Under the pieces are notes generated by a model that was not told the origin of the DNA, ran no database searches, and was given only the letters and a program-made list of their open reading frames with translations. The translations under genes and the position numbers were made by a program. A stretch of DNA of 64,000 nt from an uncultured Latescibacterota bacterium. Its GTDB lineage: Bacteria; Latescibacterota; UBA2968; UBA8231. Where the stretch lies: positions 3,038,001 to 3,102,000 of the forward strand of contig OY282352.1 in NCBI GenBank assembly GCA_958295495.1, given 5' to 3'. Positions 1 to 8,059 of the stretch are shown one piece after another. Numbering within the stretch: position 1 is the first letter of the stretch; every line of letters starts with the position of its first letter.

Positions 1-2
1 TG

Positions 3-998
3 CCGCTGAGCCGCCGCCGCTTCATGCGCGAGACCGCGCTAGCCGCCGGCGGCCTAGCCCTCGCCGGGACGGCGCGTGCGGAAAAGGACATCCCCATGAA
101 CACTGCTCGCCCCCTATTTATTTCTACTTGGCCCTTTGGCAAGGCCGTCAACGAACAATCGCTACGAACCGCCGAGCGGGGCGGCTCGGTCCTCGACGCG
201 GTCGAGCGCGGCATCCACGTGGCCGAGGCCGACGCTTCCAACGCATCCGTAGGATTGGGGGGAATACCCAACGCTTGGGGCGTGGTGCAGCTCGACGCCT
301 GCATCATGGATGGCGAGGGGCAACGCGCCGGCAGCGTCGCGGCCATCGAGGGCATCCTGCACCCGATCTCGGTGGCGCGCCGGGTGATGGACGAGACCAA
401 GCACGTCATGCTCGTCGGCGAAGGTGCGCGGCAGTTTGCGCTGGAGCAGGGTTTTGCAAGTGTCGATTTGCTCACGGAAGAAAGGCGCAAGGCGTGGGAG
501 GCATGGCGGGAAAAGCAGGGCGCGGCCGACAATCACGACACCATCGCCCTGCTCGGGCTCGACGCCGACGGGCGGCTCGCCGGCGGCTGTTCGACCAGCG
601 GCTGGGGTTACAAGCTGCCGGGCCGCGTCGGGGACTCGCCGATCATTGGCAGCGGCCTGTACGTCGATGGGGGCGTGGGCGCGGCTGGGGCCACCGGCTT
701 GGGCGAGAATGTCATGCGCTACTGCGCCACCTTCCTCGTCGTCGAATACATGCGCGAGGGGCTACACCCGGAGGAAGCCTGCGTGGAGACCATTGGCCGC
801 ATCGTCGCGCTGGACCCGCGTCCGGTCGAGGAATTGCACCTCAACTTTGTCGCGCTCGACAAGCAGGGCCGCTTTGGCGCGGCTGGCACCAACGAGGGAT
901 TCCAATACGCGGTCACCTATCCCGGCTACAGCGAGGTGCTCACGGGCGTTGGGGTGGGCGCGGGCGAGATCGGACCCGAGGGGGGCAACCGGCGCTGA
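3..998 (+). CDS. Tat-exported glycosylasparaginase (N4-(beta-N-acetylglucosaminyl)-L-asparaginase), 5' partial
   Basis: Ntn-hydrolase of the isoaspartyl peptidase/glycosylasparaginase family, expected to cleave the GlcNAc-asparagine bond after autoproteolysis into alpha and beta chains. Counting from the ATG at 24, the autocleavage and nucleophile site is Thr173 in NHDTIALL. It is followed by the typical beta-chain motifs GRVGDSP and GAAGATGLGE. The open frame continues upstream of that ATG and reads PLSRRRFMRE, a twin-arginine motif, then an Ala/Gly-rich hydrophobic stretch ending GTARA. The real start therefore lies left of the window, and the mature enzyme is probably periplasmic via Tat. 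The length after the signal (about 300 residues) is normal for the family. Family assignment is firm; the substrate is inferred. Confidence 0.93.
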   Translation, partial: PLSRRRFMRETALAAGGLALAGTARAEKDIPMNTARPLFISTWPFGKAVNEQSLRTAERGGSVLDAVERGIHVAEADASNASVGLGGIPNAWGVVQLDACIMDGEGQRAGSVAAIEGILHPISVARRVMDETKHVMLVGEGARQFALEQGFASVDLLTEERRKAWEAWREKQGAADNHDTIALLGLDADGRLAGGCSTSGWGYKLPGRVGDSPIIGSGLYVDGGVGAAGATGLGENVMRYCATFLVVEYMREGLHPEEACVETIGRIVALDPRPVEELHLNFVALDKQGRFGAAGTNEGFQYAVTYPGYSEVLTGVGVGAGEIGPEGGNRR

Positions 999-1136
999 GG
1001 GGATTCTCAAAAACCTTCGGCGGCAAGTATTCGCAGCTAGACGCAGCCGAGCGCAGATACGGGATGGGGATCGGGACCGAGGGCCGATACACAGGCTGGC
1101 CGCTTGCTTGGGGCTTTTGAGGCGCGTCCTATACAT

Positions 1137-1928
1137 CTACTCGCTGGCGTCTTCAGGCGCAGAGTGTTCACTTTCGCGCACTAGCAAATAGACGACTAGG
1201 GCTATCATATTGCCCAAGAGGCCGAATAGGCCCCAAGCCGCGGCTCTTTCCCGTCTTTTTTGGGCGTCCAAGGCCATCCACGCAGAGATGGAGAGCCAGA
1301 AGAGGATCAGGCTGCCGAGCATAACCACGGCTACGGTTATGTTTCTTACCAGTCTGATCCTTTCGAGTCTACATATAGGATGATCCCCAAACTTGTGTAG
1401 TGTTCGTGAAGCCGATGTCGAGACCGCCACGGCGATCAAGCCATCCTTGACGCGGGTCATTTCCACGGGCCTAGAGGGTGCGAGATGAAGATAAGGTTCG
1501 GTTGAAATGATTAGGTGCTTTGGGATTATGTCCCAGTCTAGGCTGGAAAGGGAAGTCCTTCCTCGATAACCACCAATTACCGCAGGCAATAGGAAGGTAG
1601 TCCGCTGTATAGGCTGAAGCAGGTCTTCGGGCACGGTCTCCAATAGTTTAGTCAGAGTACCTTTTTGGCGGCGCAGCTCGTCCATACACAGGTTGTGGGC
1701 CACAGTATATAGCCAAGTCGAAAATTTGGACCGAGGCTTGAAGCGGTCGGCGTTTTCCAATACGCGCATGTAGGTCTCCTGAAACACGTCTTCTGCCAAG
1801 GCCGCGTCCTGCAAAAGTCGGCAAATAAAATTGAAAAGGGGCTGGCGATGGCGTTTGTAGAGTTCATCAAAGGCCTGCATATCTCCGCGTTGGAGATTTT
1901 CCATCAATGCTTCGTCGCTCCGTCCCAT
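1137..1928 (-). CDS. ECF-like sigma factor region 2 joined to a membrane C-terminus
   Basis: Residues ~10-90 are a convincing sigma-70 region 2: DELYKRHRQPLFNFICRLL, then AEDVFQETYMRVLENADRF and FSTWLYTVAHNLCMDELRR. The expected region 4 helix-turn-helix is absent. After about residue 105 the sequence matches nothing I recognise, and the last ~75 residues hold two hydrophobic segments (NITVAVVMLGSLILFWLSI and AAAWGLFGLLGNMIALVVYL); the second resembles small bacterial membrane modules. At 263 aa it is longer than a usual ECF factor (170-200 aa). It could be a membrane-tethered regulator, or a chimera in which a sigma gene lost region 4 and fused to a membrane-protein tail. No strong ribosome-binding site precedes the ATG. 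Confidence 0.7.
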   Translation of the reverse strand: MGRSDEALMENLQRGDMQAFDELYKRHRQPLFNFICRLLQDAALAEDVFQETYMRVLENADRFKPRSKFSTWLYTVAHNLCMDELRRQKGTLTKLLETVPEDLLQPIQRTTFLLPAVIGGYRGRTSLSSLDWDIIPKHLIISTEPYLHLAPSRPVEMTRVKDGLIAVAVSTSASRTLHKFGDHPICRLERIRLVRNITVAVVMLGSLILFWLSISAWMALDAQKRRERAAAWGLFGLLGNMIALVVYLLVRESEHSAPEDASE

Positions 1929-2198
1929 GAGAGGTCCAGACGAGTTTTAGCCTTCCGTCTCGGGATTTTTCACCTTCTTTACATTTATTTATACGGATTG
2001 GGTCGCAATTTCGTTCAAGGTGGCGATGAATTTGTGAGCTGGCGATTACCCCGCAGACGTCAGAAGCGTTCTTAAAACCCCTTCGCGTCACGCGTTTTTC
2101 GCGGGCGAGACGCCCTCGTTCCGAGGTGCTTTGATCCGTTTGAGAGACCGAAAACGCTTCTCAGGTGCCGATAAACGCCGGGTGCGGGCCGACATATA
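1929..2198. other. Intergenic, no gene seen
   Basis: Noncoding interval between the sigma gene and the aminotransferase. I see no convincing gene or RNA in it; the only structured part is the hairpin that follows at 2199-2233. Confidence 0.5.
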
Positions 2199-2233
2199 GG
2201 TTTGCCCCTACGCCGATGCCGTAGGGGCGAACC
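2199..2233. repeat. Strong palindromic hairpin (14-bp arms, 7-nt loop)
   Basis: GGTTTGCCCCTACG at 2199-2212 pairs with CGTAGGGGCGAACC at 2220-2233 with one mismatch and a 7-nt loop. It lies 67 nt past the stop of the minus-strand aminotransferase and could end its transcript, but there is no T-run. The sequence style is like the dispersed palindromic repeats common in metagenomic genomes. Confidence 0.55.
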
Positions 2234-2299
2234 GGCGCGTCATCGGTTCCAACGAATTCGTTTCCTATTGCGTCCGTAGGGGATCGCGGGGGTCGCGCC

Positions 2300-3589
2300 C
2301 TAGCCGAGGACTAGCAGTAATGCCTCGACGGCGCGGTCGATGTCGGTCTCGTCGTTGAAGATGTGCGTCGAGATGCGTATGGCATTGTAGCTTTCCTTTG
2401 GCACACCCGCTTCCTCCACATAGGCGTACGTGCCCTGCGCTGGTTTGAGGAAGATATCGCGCTTTTGCAGCGCGGCGACGACTTCGCTGTGACTGCCGTT
2501 GGTGAGCGAGAAGCTGACGATGCCCGAGGAGAGCTCGGGTTGCAGCGGCGTGATCGGCGCGAGTTGGGGGATTTCCGCCAAGCACTGGCGCGCGTAGCCG
2601 CAGAGCTGGCGGCAGTGCGCTTCGACGCGCGGGCGGCCAATGGTGTTGTGAAATTCCATCGCCACTCCGTGCGCGACGATCTGCGGCACGTTGCGGGTGC
2701 CGGACGAGGCGGAATAGGCGCTGTAACCGGAATACGTGAACGCGGGCCGGACGCGGTCTTGCACTTCCTTGCGGATGTAGAGCAGGCCCGTGCCCTTAGG
2801 AGCGAGCATCCACTTGTGGCTGCTGGAGGCGTAGGTATCCACGCCGAGTGCTTTGACGTTGACGTCGATCATGCCCGGGGCTTGCGCTCCGTCGCAAACC
2901 AGCAGGATGTCGCGGGGCCGGGTGAGGGCGGCGATGGCCGCCAGCGGCATTTGCAGCCCGGTGATGGTGTCGATGTGGCTGAAGCTGCACACGCGGGTGC
3001 GCGGCGTCAGGTGATCCTCCACTAGTTGCAGGATCTGGGCGGCATCGCGCACGGGATTCGGCATTTTGATGCAGCGAACCACGACGCCGTGGGTGCGCGC
3101 CAAGTGCTGCCAGCAGACCATGCCGCCGCCGTGCTCGTGATTCGTCGTCAGCACCTCGTCGCCCGGCTGGAGGTCGAGGCCGCTGGCTACGTGGTTCATG
3201 CCTTCGGTCGTGTTGCGCGTCAGCACGGTCTCGTCCAGTTCGGCCCCAATGAACTCGGCCCCCTTGGCCCGCACCTTTTCCATCTCGCTGCCGAGGCCGC
3301 CCCAAGTATTGGCCAGTGGATTGCCCTCCAGCTCGGTGAGGTACGAGGCGAGCGCGTCGGTCACCACGCAGGGCGTTGCACCAATGCTGCCGCAGTTGAG
3401 ATGCACTAGGCCCGGGTGCAGGCGAAATTCTCGCCGCACCCGCTGCCACAGCGTGCGCTCACTGCTAGCGGACGCGAGGTCTCGACCGAGGGTGCCGAGC
3501 CGCTCGGCAAGCCCTGCGGCTACGTCGGGCAGGAGTGGGGCTGTGGCTGCGGCTGCGGCGACCCCCTTGAAGAATGTTCTTCGATCCAT
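2300..3589 (-). CDS. Tat-exported class V aminotransferase (PLP; cysteine desulfurase/isopenicillin N epimerase-like)
   Basis: Fold-type I PLP enzyme of 429 aa. The N-terminus MDRRTFFKG followed by an Ala-rich stretch is a twin-arginine signal, so the enzyme is likely exported folded. The catalytic lysine is K259 in SSHKWMLAPKGTG, and the PLP-ring aspartate is D233 in VCDGAQAPG. The TRNTTEGMN segment near residue 124 and TNHEHGGG near 149 fit the isopenicillin-N epimerase-like branch rather than IscS, because the flexible Cys loop of a desulfurase is not seen. Substrate unknown. It diverges from the TPR lipoprotein gene at 3641. Confidence 0.9.
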   Translation of the reverse strand: MDRRTFFKGVAAAAATAPLLPDVAAGLAERLGTLGRDLASASSERTLWQRVRREFRLHPGLVHLNCGSIGATPCVVTDALASYLTELEGNPLANTWGGLGSEMEKVRAKGAEFIGAELDETVLTRNTTEGMNHVASGLDLQPGDEVLTTNHEHGGGMVCWQHLARTHGVVVRCIKMPNPVRDAAQILQLVEDHLTPRTRVCSFSHIDTITGLQMPLAAIAALTRPRDILLVCDGAQAPGMIDVNVKALGVDTYASSSHKWMLAPKGTGLLYIRKEVQDRVRPAFTYSGYSAYSASSGTRNVPQIVAHGVAMEFHNTIGRPRVEAHCRQLCGYARQCLAEIPQLAPITPLQPELSSGIVSFSLTNGSHSEVVAALQKRDIFLKPAQGTYAYVEEAGVPKESYNAIRISTHIFNDETDIDRAVEALLLVLG

Positions 3590-3605
3590 GGATCGTCCTC
3601 TGTGT

Positions 3606-3634
3606 TTGTCGGTAGTATCGGCCCGATCTATAAT
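3606..3634 (+). promoter_or_regulatory. Sigma-70-type promoter with a perfect -10, possibly leaderless
   Basis: TTGTCG at 3606-3611 and TATAAT at 3629-3634 are separated by exactly 17 bp. The -10 box ends only 6 nt before the ATG at 3641, so the transcript would start at or near the first codon. No ribosome-binding site is present between them, which fits a leaderless message. Confidence 0.5.
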
Positions 3635-3640
3635 TTCTCC

Positions 3641-4825
3641 ATGATTTGCTACGTCTCTCTACTCCTGCTGGCGATTGCTAGCTGTGGACGAGCAACCGAA
3701 TCCGCGCACGAAGTACAGGGCGACCGCTCGATGCGCGCCGGGCACTACGGAGAAGCTGCCGCCCATTACCAGCGCGCCGTTGACCAGAATGCAGCATCGG
3801 CGGTGCTCTACCGCAAGTTGGCCGAGGCCCACGCGAAAAACGAGGCCCTGCCCGCGGCTGTCCGCGCATACGAGCAAGCCATTGCTCTAGCGCCGAGCCA
3901 CGCTAAGACGCGGACCGAGTTGGCCATTTTGTTCACGCGCCTCGACCGCTACGACGATGCCTTGGCCCTGCTCGAACAGACGGTGCGGGAGCAGCCCGAC
4001 CGCGCCCGGGCGCAGATGGTGCTGGGGTTGCTGTACGCCCGCGAGGGACGCTATCCAGCCGCGATTGCCGCCTATCGGCGCGCCATTGCCGCCGTGCCCA
4101 GCTACGGGGAGGCGTGGTTCAACCTCGGCGAAGCCTATCTCAAGCAAAACGACTATGCGGCCGCCGAGCAAGCCTTTGGCCGCGCCGTAGCCGCGGACGC
4201 GACCTCGGCCCAATTTCGCAATGGCTTGGGGCGCAGCTACTACCTCCGGCGCGACTACGCGGCAGCCGCGGCCGAATTCCGCCGTGCCGTGCGGCTGGAT
4301 TCGCTGTTTGCCCAGGCCCGCTTCAACCTCGGCAATGCCTTGCTGCGCTCCGGGCAGAAGGAGGCGGGGCGACGCCAACTCGCGCTGTACAAGCGGCTCG
4401 ACGAAGAGGAAGACCGGATCGCCATGCTGAAAAACACCTTGGCAACGCACCCAGACGACGCTGGCGCATACCACGACTTGGCCGTTGCGTACGGGCAGCG
4501 CGGCCAGTACTACGAAGCGCGCATCCGCTACCTCCAGGCACTCGACCGGGACCCTGCTTTCGCGCCCGCTCACCACAACCTCGGCAACATCCACTTCCGC
4601 CGTGGAGAAATGGACGCGGCCGAGCAGCGGTTTCGCCAAGCATTGCAGGCCGATTCCACGTACGCCCTCGCGCACTTGGGCTTGGGCAATGTCCAGATGT
4701 TGCACGAGCAGTACGAGCGTGCCATCGCCTCCTTCCGCCGCGGCTTGCGCTACCAGCCCGACCACCCCAAGCTCGGCCGCAACCTCGCGGCCGCCGAGCA
4801 AATCGCCGCGCAGGTTGGCCGATGA
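3641..4825 (+). CDS. TPR-repeat lipoprotein
   Basis: 394 aa. The open frame extends upstream, but the sensible start is this ATG, which opens a lipoprotein signal MICYVSLLLLAIASC with Cys15 as the lipidation site. The rest is about ten tetratricopeptide repeats with the usual pattern (for example YGEAAAHYQRAVDQNAAS and AWFNLGEAYLKQNDYAAAEQ). It probably acts as a protein-protein scaffold anchored in an envelope membrane. The upstream in-frame extension overlaps the aminotransferase in antisense and has no signal peptide, so it was rejected. Just downstream lies the C-terminal tail of an ASPIC/UnbV protein; such proteins often accompany TPR proteins. Confidence 0.88.
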   Translation: MICYVSLLLLAIASCGRATESAHEVQGDRSMRAGHYGEAAAHYQRAVDQNAASAVLYRKLAEAHAKNEALPAAVRAYEQAIALAPSHAKTRTELAILFTRLDRYDDALALLEQTVREQPDRARAQMVLGLLYAREGRYPAAIAAYRRAIAAVPSYGEAWFNLGEAYLKQNDYAAAEQAFGRAVAADATSAQFRNGLGRSYYLRRDYAAAAAEFRRAVRLDSLFAQARFNLGNALLRSGQKEAGRRQLALYKRLDEEEDRIAMLKNTLATHPDDAGAYHDLAVAYGQRGQYYEARIRYLQALDRDPAFAPAHHNLGNIHFRRGEMDAAEQRFRQALQADSTYALAHLGLGNVQMLHEQYERAIASFRRGLRYQPDHPKLGRNLAAAEQIAAQVGR

Positions 4826-4841
4826 TGCCGCGCACCTGGTG

Positions 4842-4922
4842 GAGGCCGATCAGCGCATTGTGATTCGGGAGGAGCGTTGAGGGGGTTGGGGCGTTTTGAC
4901 GCTAGAGGGCTATTGAGCGATA
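4842..4922 (+). repeat. 81-bp direct repeat, copy A (tail of an ASPIC/UnbV gene)
   Basis: Aligns without gaps to 6012-6092, with about 10 mismatches. The first 39 bp encode EADQRIVIREER and a stop at 4880 in the frame that continues the ASPIC/UnbV C-terminus seen complete in copy B. The remaining 42 bp are noncoding and better conserved. The HicAB pair lies between the two copies. Confidence 0.75.
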
Positions 4923-4981
4923 GTTTGAACTGCGATTTTAATGGTCGTTTTTGCCTTTGCAGATATTGGCGTTGATGGCAC

Positions 4982-5003
4982 ACTATCCGAGAAGTGGGAT
5001 AGT
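4982..5003 (+). promoter_or_regulatory. Inverted repeat upstream of hicA, candidate HicB operator
   Basis: ACTATCC at 4982-4988 and GGATAGT at 4997-5003 form perfect 7-bp arms 6 bp before the hicA start. HicB-type antitoxins commonly repress their own promoter through such a palindrome; the role here is inferred from position. Confidence 0.45.
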
Positions 5004-5008
5004 CTCAA

Positions 5009-5221
5009 ATGACAGGTGCGGAATTCGTCCGTCGCGTGCGAGCGTTTGGTCGAACTCGCGGAGTGAAGGTTTATTTTAACTCGCGACAGGGCAAAGGGAG
5101 TCATGGTCGCCTTTATTACGGCAAGCGATTCACGACGGTGAAGGATCGAAAGAAAGAGATCAGTCGGAGCTTACTCGCTACCATGCTCCGACAACTCGGA
5201 TTGTCTGCAGAGGACATCTAG
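5009..5221 (+). CDS. hicA: HicA-family mRNA interferase toxin
   Basis: 70-aa double-stranded-RNA-binding-fold toxin. The catalytic histidine is His32 in GKGSHGRLYYG, and the C-terminus (ISRSLLATMLRQLGLSAED) is the usual HicA ending. The hicB gene follows after 32 bp in the same orientation, so the toxin-first order is normal for this family. Expected activity is ribosome-independent mRNA cleavage, neutralised by HicB. An inverted repeat sits directly upstream. Confidence 0.88.
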   Translation: MTGAEFVRRVRAFGRTRGVKVYFNSRQGKGSHGRLYYGKRFTTVKDRKKEISRSLLATMLRQLGLSAEDI

Positions 5222-5253
5222 GTACTGGAAATCGTGGATGATGGAGGTGTTTT

Positions 5254-5685
5254 ATGGCGCAATTGAGACGACTGGCCTATCCGGTGAGCCTACAGGCGAT
5301 GCCCGACACCGTGCTCGTGTCGTTTCCCGACATTCCAGAAGCATTGACCGAGGGCGATACGGAACGCGAGGCACTGTCGGAAGCAGCGGACTGCCTTATC
5401 TCAGCACTCGGTGGTTACGTGAACGACGGGCGGCGCATTCCGAAACCTTCGGCAGGCAACGGACCCGTTGTTGAGCTGCCGGCGCTCATCGCCGCCAAGC
5501 TCGCGCTCTACGAGGCGATGCGCGAGCAGGATATCGACATTCTCGAATTAGCGGAGCGGCTTGGCGCAGTTGCAACGACGGTACGACGACTCCTTGATCT
5601 GGACCATCGCTCGCACATTGATCAGGTCGAGACCGCGCTAGAAGCACTGGGCAAACGCCTAGTGTTGGAAGTGTATGCCGCTTAG
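5254..5685 (+). CDS. hicB: HicB-family antitoxin with C-terminal DNA-binding domain
   Basis: 143 aa. Residues ~1-65 are the HicB partial RNase-H-like domain (YPVSLQAMPDTVLVSFPDIP, then EALSEAADCLISAL). Residues ~85-140 form a helix-turn-helix region (ILELAERLGAVATTVRRLLD) for autoregulation. A good ribosome-binding site, GGAGGTG, lies upstream of the ATG. With hicA it forms a complete type II toxin-antitoxin pair set between two copies of an ASPIC/UnbV gene tail. Confidence 0.88.
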   Translation: MAQLRRLAYPVSLQAMPDTVLVSFPDIPEALTEGDTEREALSEAADCLISALGGYVNDGRRIPKPSAGNGPVVELPALIAAKLALYEAMREQDIDILELAERLGAVATTVRRLLDLDHRSHIDQVETALEALGKRLVLEVYAA

Positions 5686-5746
5686 CGTGAAAGCGTGTCC
5701 ACGCCAACGACCTGACTATTCTCCGCAAAGTGCCGCCCCGCATTGC

Positions 5747-6050
5747 ACCCTGCTGCGCAACGATGGCGGCAATGCCAACCACTATCTGACGATTGAGGTC
5801 GTTGGCACTGCGAGCAATCGCGATGGCTTGGGTGCGCGCGTCCGCGCCGTGGCCGGCGACTTGGTGCAGACGCGGGAAATCCGCCGCAGCTACGGGTACA
5901 TGGGTTCTAATGACGTGCGCCTGACGCTCGGCTTGGGCGATCACACGCAGGTAGATACATACGCTGCAAGTCCATTGGCCCAGCGGCGCGGAGCAGACGC
6001 TGGTGGGCGTGGAGGCCGATCAGCACCTCGTGGTGCGGGAGGCTCGTTGA
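5747..6050 (+). pseudogene. ASPIC/UnbV (CRTAC1-type) C-terminal fragment, frameshifted
   Basis: The frame reads LLRNDGGNANHYLTIEVVG, then REIRRSYGYMGSND and LGLGDHTQVD, which is the ASPIC/UnbV domain normally found at the end of FG-GAP propeller proteins. Around 5955-5965 it shifts frame, and the continuation reads LQVHWPSGAEQTLVGVEADQ to a stop at 6050, including the hallmark VHWPSG. The propeller part is missing. This is the remnant of a larger secreted protein, broken by truncation and a frameshift. Confidence 0.75.
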
Positions 6051-6092
6051 GGAGGTTGGGGCGTTTTGACGCTAGAGGGCTGTTGGGCGATA
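6012..6092 (+). repeat. 81-bp direct repeat, copy B
   Basis: Second copy of the repeat at 4842-4922, here contiguous with the rest of the ASPIC/UnbV domain. It ends about 50 bp before the next small gene. Confidence 0.75.
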
Positions 6093-6142
6093 ATCTGGGC
6101 CTGAGAAAGGTCATACTACGGACCCAAAGAAAGGAAAAGGCC

Positions 6143-6439
6143 ATGCACTTCATAGTATCGTGGGATATTAATGCCGGAGGCGAGGAGTGGGATGCGCTCA
6201 ACGCTCAGCTAAAAGAGTGCATAGAAAACTATTCTTGGGCGCGCCCACTTAGCACTTTTTACGTCGTTAGGGTATCTGCTCCGCAAGAATGGCAAGAAAT
6301 TACGAAAGACCTGATAAAAGTAGCCGAGGATTCTCCCATTAGGATACATCTCGTCATTGGCCCCTTAATGTATGGAGGTCGATACGATGGCTATCTTCCC
6401 AAAGATTTTTGGCCGGAATTAGAAAAGAGAATAGCCTAA
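6143..6439 (+). CDS. Small protein of unknown function (98 aa)
   Basis: The ATG at 6143 follows an AAGGAAAAGG ribosome-binding site; the longer in-frame extension upstream belongs to the ASPIC fragment. The alternating strand/helix pattern (MHFIVSWDINAGG, then a helix, FYVVRVSA, a helix, RIHLVIGPL) suggests a compact alpha/beta ferredoxin-like fold, as in Cas2/VapD/SinR-like small proteins. No catalytic signature is seen, so this is only a fold guess. Its stop overlaps the start of the following fragment. Confidence 0.6.
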   Translation: MHFIVSWDINAGGEEWDALNAQLKECIENYSWARPLSTFYVVRVSAPQEWQEITKDLIKVAEDSPIRIHLVIGPLMYGGRYDGYLPKDFWPELEKRIA

Positions 6440-6879
6440 TGAGAAGTACGAGCGAAAATATGGAAACTACAAGACAGGCTGAGGTTGATTCCTACTGTTC
6501 TTCTGCAATGCACATGGCGTGGGTCGGGATTATCGGTGGACGGCTGGAAAGTCGCTTTCAATACAGTATTGGCGTCATCTACAACACCTTCCCCCTGCCG
6601 CCCGTGCCCAAGAATCGCCTGCAACGCCTCGCACCCTACGCCAACGCCGTCCTCGCCGCCCGCGCCGCCCATCCCGACGCCACACTGGCCGACCTCTACG
6701 ATCCCGACCTCATGCCCGCCGATCTCCGCAAAGCACACCATGCCCTCGACCGCACAGTCGAGAGGCTCTATCGCCGCACCGCCTTCACCGCTGACCGCGA
6801 GCGCGTCGAACACCTCCTCGGCCTGTACGAAAAAATGCTGGTGCCCCTGACGGCCAAGCCCAAGCGGCGACGGCGGTGA
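6439..6879 (+). pseudogene. C-terminal fragment of an MmeI-type (type IIG) DNA methyltransferase
   Basis: From about residue 30 the sequence reads SSAMHMAWVGIIGGRLESRF, then IYNTFPLPPV, then LADLYDPDLMPADLRKAHHA and DRTVERLYRR. This is the conserved C-terminal segment of the large class I DNA methyltransferases of the MmeI/type IIG group, which normally run to about 900 residues or more. The nuclease, methyltransferase (NPPY) and most of the target-recognition parts are absent, so this is a relic of a restriction-modification gene. It lies directly before a possible defence operon. Confidence 0.75.
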
Positions 6880-6955
6880 TCATAGGGCTAAGACTATATA
6901 GGATTATATCCGATGCCTGATGAATGTCATACAATACCTTCACTGAAAGGACTAT

Positions 6956-8059
6956 ATGATGGCTGAACAACGCGACAGCACTACCGAGGAGATCGAGGGT
7001 CTTGGCAATAAGGAAGACGCGGCGTGGACAGACTATCCAATAGACACGCTGCTGATCCGAAACGAGAGTCGTACCGTCTTCGATGTTTTGCGAAGAATTA
7101 AGCAGAACAACTACATCATGGACCCGGAGTTTCAACGAGATTTTATCTGGCCGGAAGACAAACAGAGCAAACTCATTGAGTCCGTGCTAATGCGCATCCC
7201 TCTGCCGGTTTTCTATTTGGCAGAGGACGACCAAGGGCGAATGGTGGTTGTAGATGGATTGCAGCGCCTTTCGACGTTCAAGCGTTTTGTCGATAACAAG
7301 TTGTGCTTGTCGCTTCCGGGCAAAGATGAACTACACAAAAAGCGATTCGCCGATCTATCGCCCAAGCTCCAAAATCGCATTGAAGATTGCAATCTGATCT
7401 TCTACATCATTGACGCCAAGGTACCGGATCGGGCTCGATTAGACATATTTGAGCGCGTGAATGGCGGGGTTCCTCTCACCCGACAGCAGATGCGCAATAG
7501 CTTATACATGGGTGAGGCGACCCGTTTTCTCAAGGATGAGTCGCGTACAGATATTTTTTTAGATGCGACGGGACGTAGCCTAAATAAAGATACGATGCGC
7601 GATCGCGAATTTGTCAACCGATTTTGTGCATTCCAACTTCTCTCTCTTGATGAATACAAGGGAAATATGGACGATTTTTTGGCACGAGTGCTGAGGAAGA
7701 TGAATGGTCTAAAACCAGAAGACCTGTTGCGCCTGTCGGCAGAGTTTCGGAGAGGTCTTGCAAATAATCACAAAGTCTTCGGCATACATGCTTTCAGAAA
7801 GCACAGCAGGGGACAAGAAAAACGAGGCGTCCTCAATGCTTCGCTTTGGGATGTGATGTCAACCGGGTTGTCGCGCTATCCAGAAAGATTGGTTGATGCC
7901 CATGCAGAGGTCCTCAAGAACAAGTTTTATGCACAGATGAAGGACGACGAGTTTGTACTATCTATCACTCGGGGACCAAGTAATGTGGGAAAAGTTCGGT
8001 ACCGGTTTCGCGTTGCCGACACGATGTTCAAGGAGGTGCTCGGTGCTCACACAACTTGA
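6956..8059 (+). CDS. DUF262 (ParB/GmrS-like) domain protein
   Basis: 367 aa. The N-terminal DUF262 domain shows DPEFQRDFIW (56-65), ESVLMRIPLPVFYL (75-88) and VVDGLQRLST (98-107), the ParB-like nucleotide-binding fold found in GmrSD-type restriction enzymes, SspE and related defence proteins. There is no DUF1524 HNH nuclease domain, so any nuclease activity would have to come from a partner. The C-terminal half is helical and unassigned. Its stop codon lies inside the start of the next gene, so translation is coupled; it is the first gene of a three-gene operon. Role in defence is inferred from family and context. Confidence 0.85.
   Translation: MMAEQRDSTTEEIEGLGNKEDAAWTDYPIDTLLIRNESRTVFDVLRRIKQNNYIMDPEFQRDFIWPEDKQSKLIESVLMRIPLPVFYLAEDDQGRMVVVDGLQRLSTFKRFVDNKLCLSLPGKDELHKKRFADLSPKLQNRIEDCNLIFYIIDAKVPDRARLDIFERVNGGVPLTRQQMRNSLYMGEATRFLKDESRTDIFLDATGRSLNKDTMRDREFVNRFCAFQLLSLDEYKGNMDDFLARVLRKMNGLKPEDLLRLSAEFRRGLANNHKVFGIHAFRKHSRGQEKRGVLNASLWDVMSTGLSRYPERLVDAHAEVLKNKFYAQMKDDEFVLSITRGPSNVGKVRYRFRVADTMFKEVLGAHTT

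Noticed and set aside
3416..3640. N-terminal extension of the TPR protein
   Set aside because: It overlaps the aminotransferase in antisense and would bury the lipoprotein signal that starts at 3641.
3887..4801. 304-codon minus-strand frame opposite the TPR gene
   Set aside because: Shadow frame; the TPR pattern on the plus strand is unmistakable.
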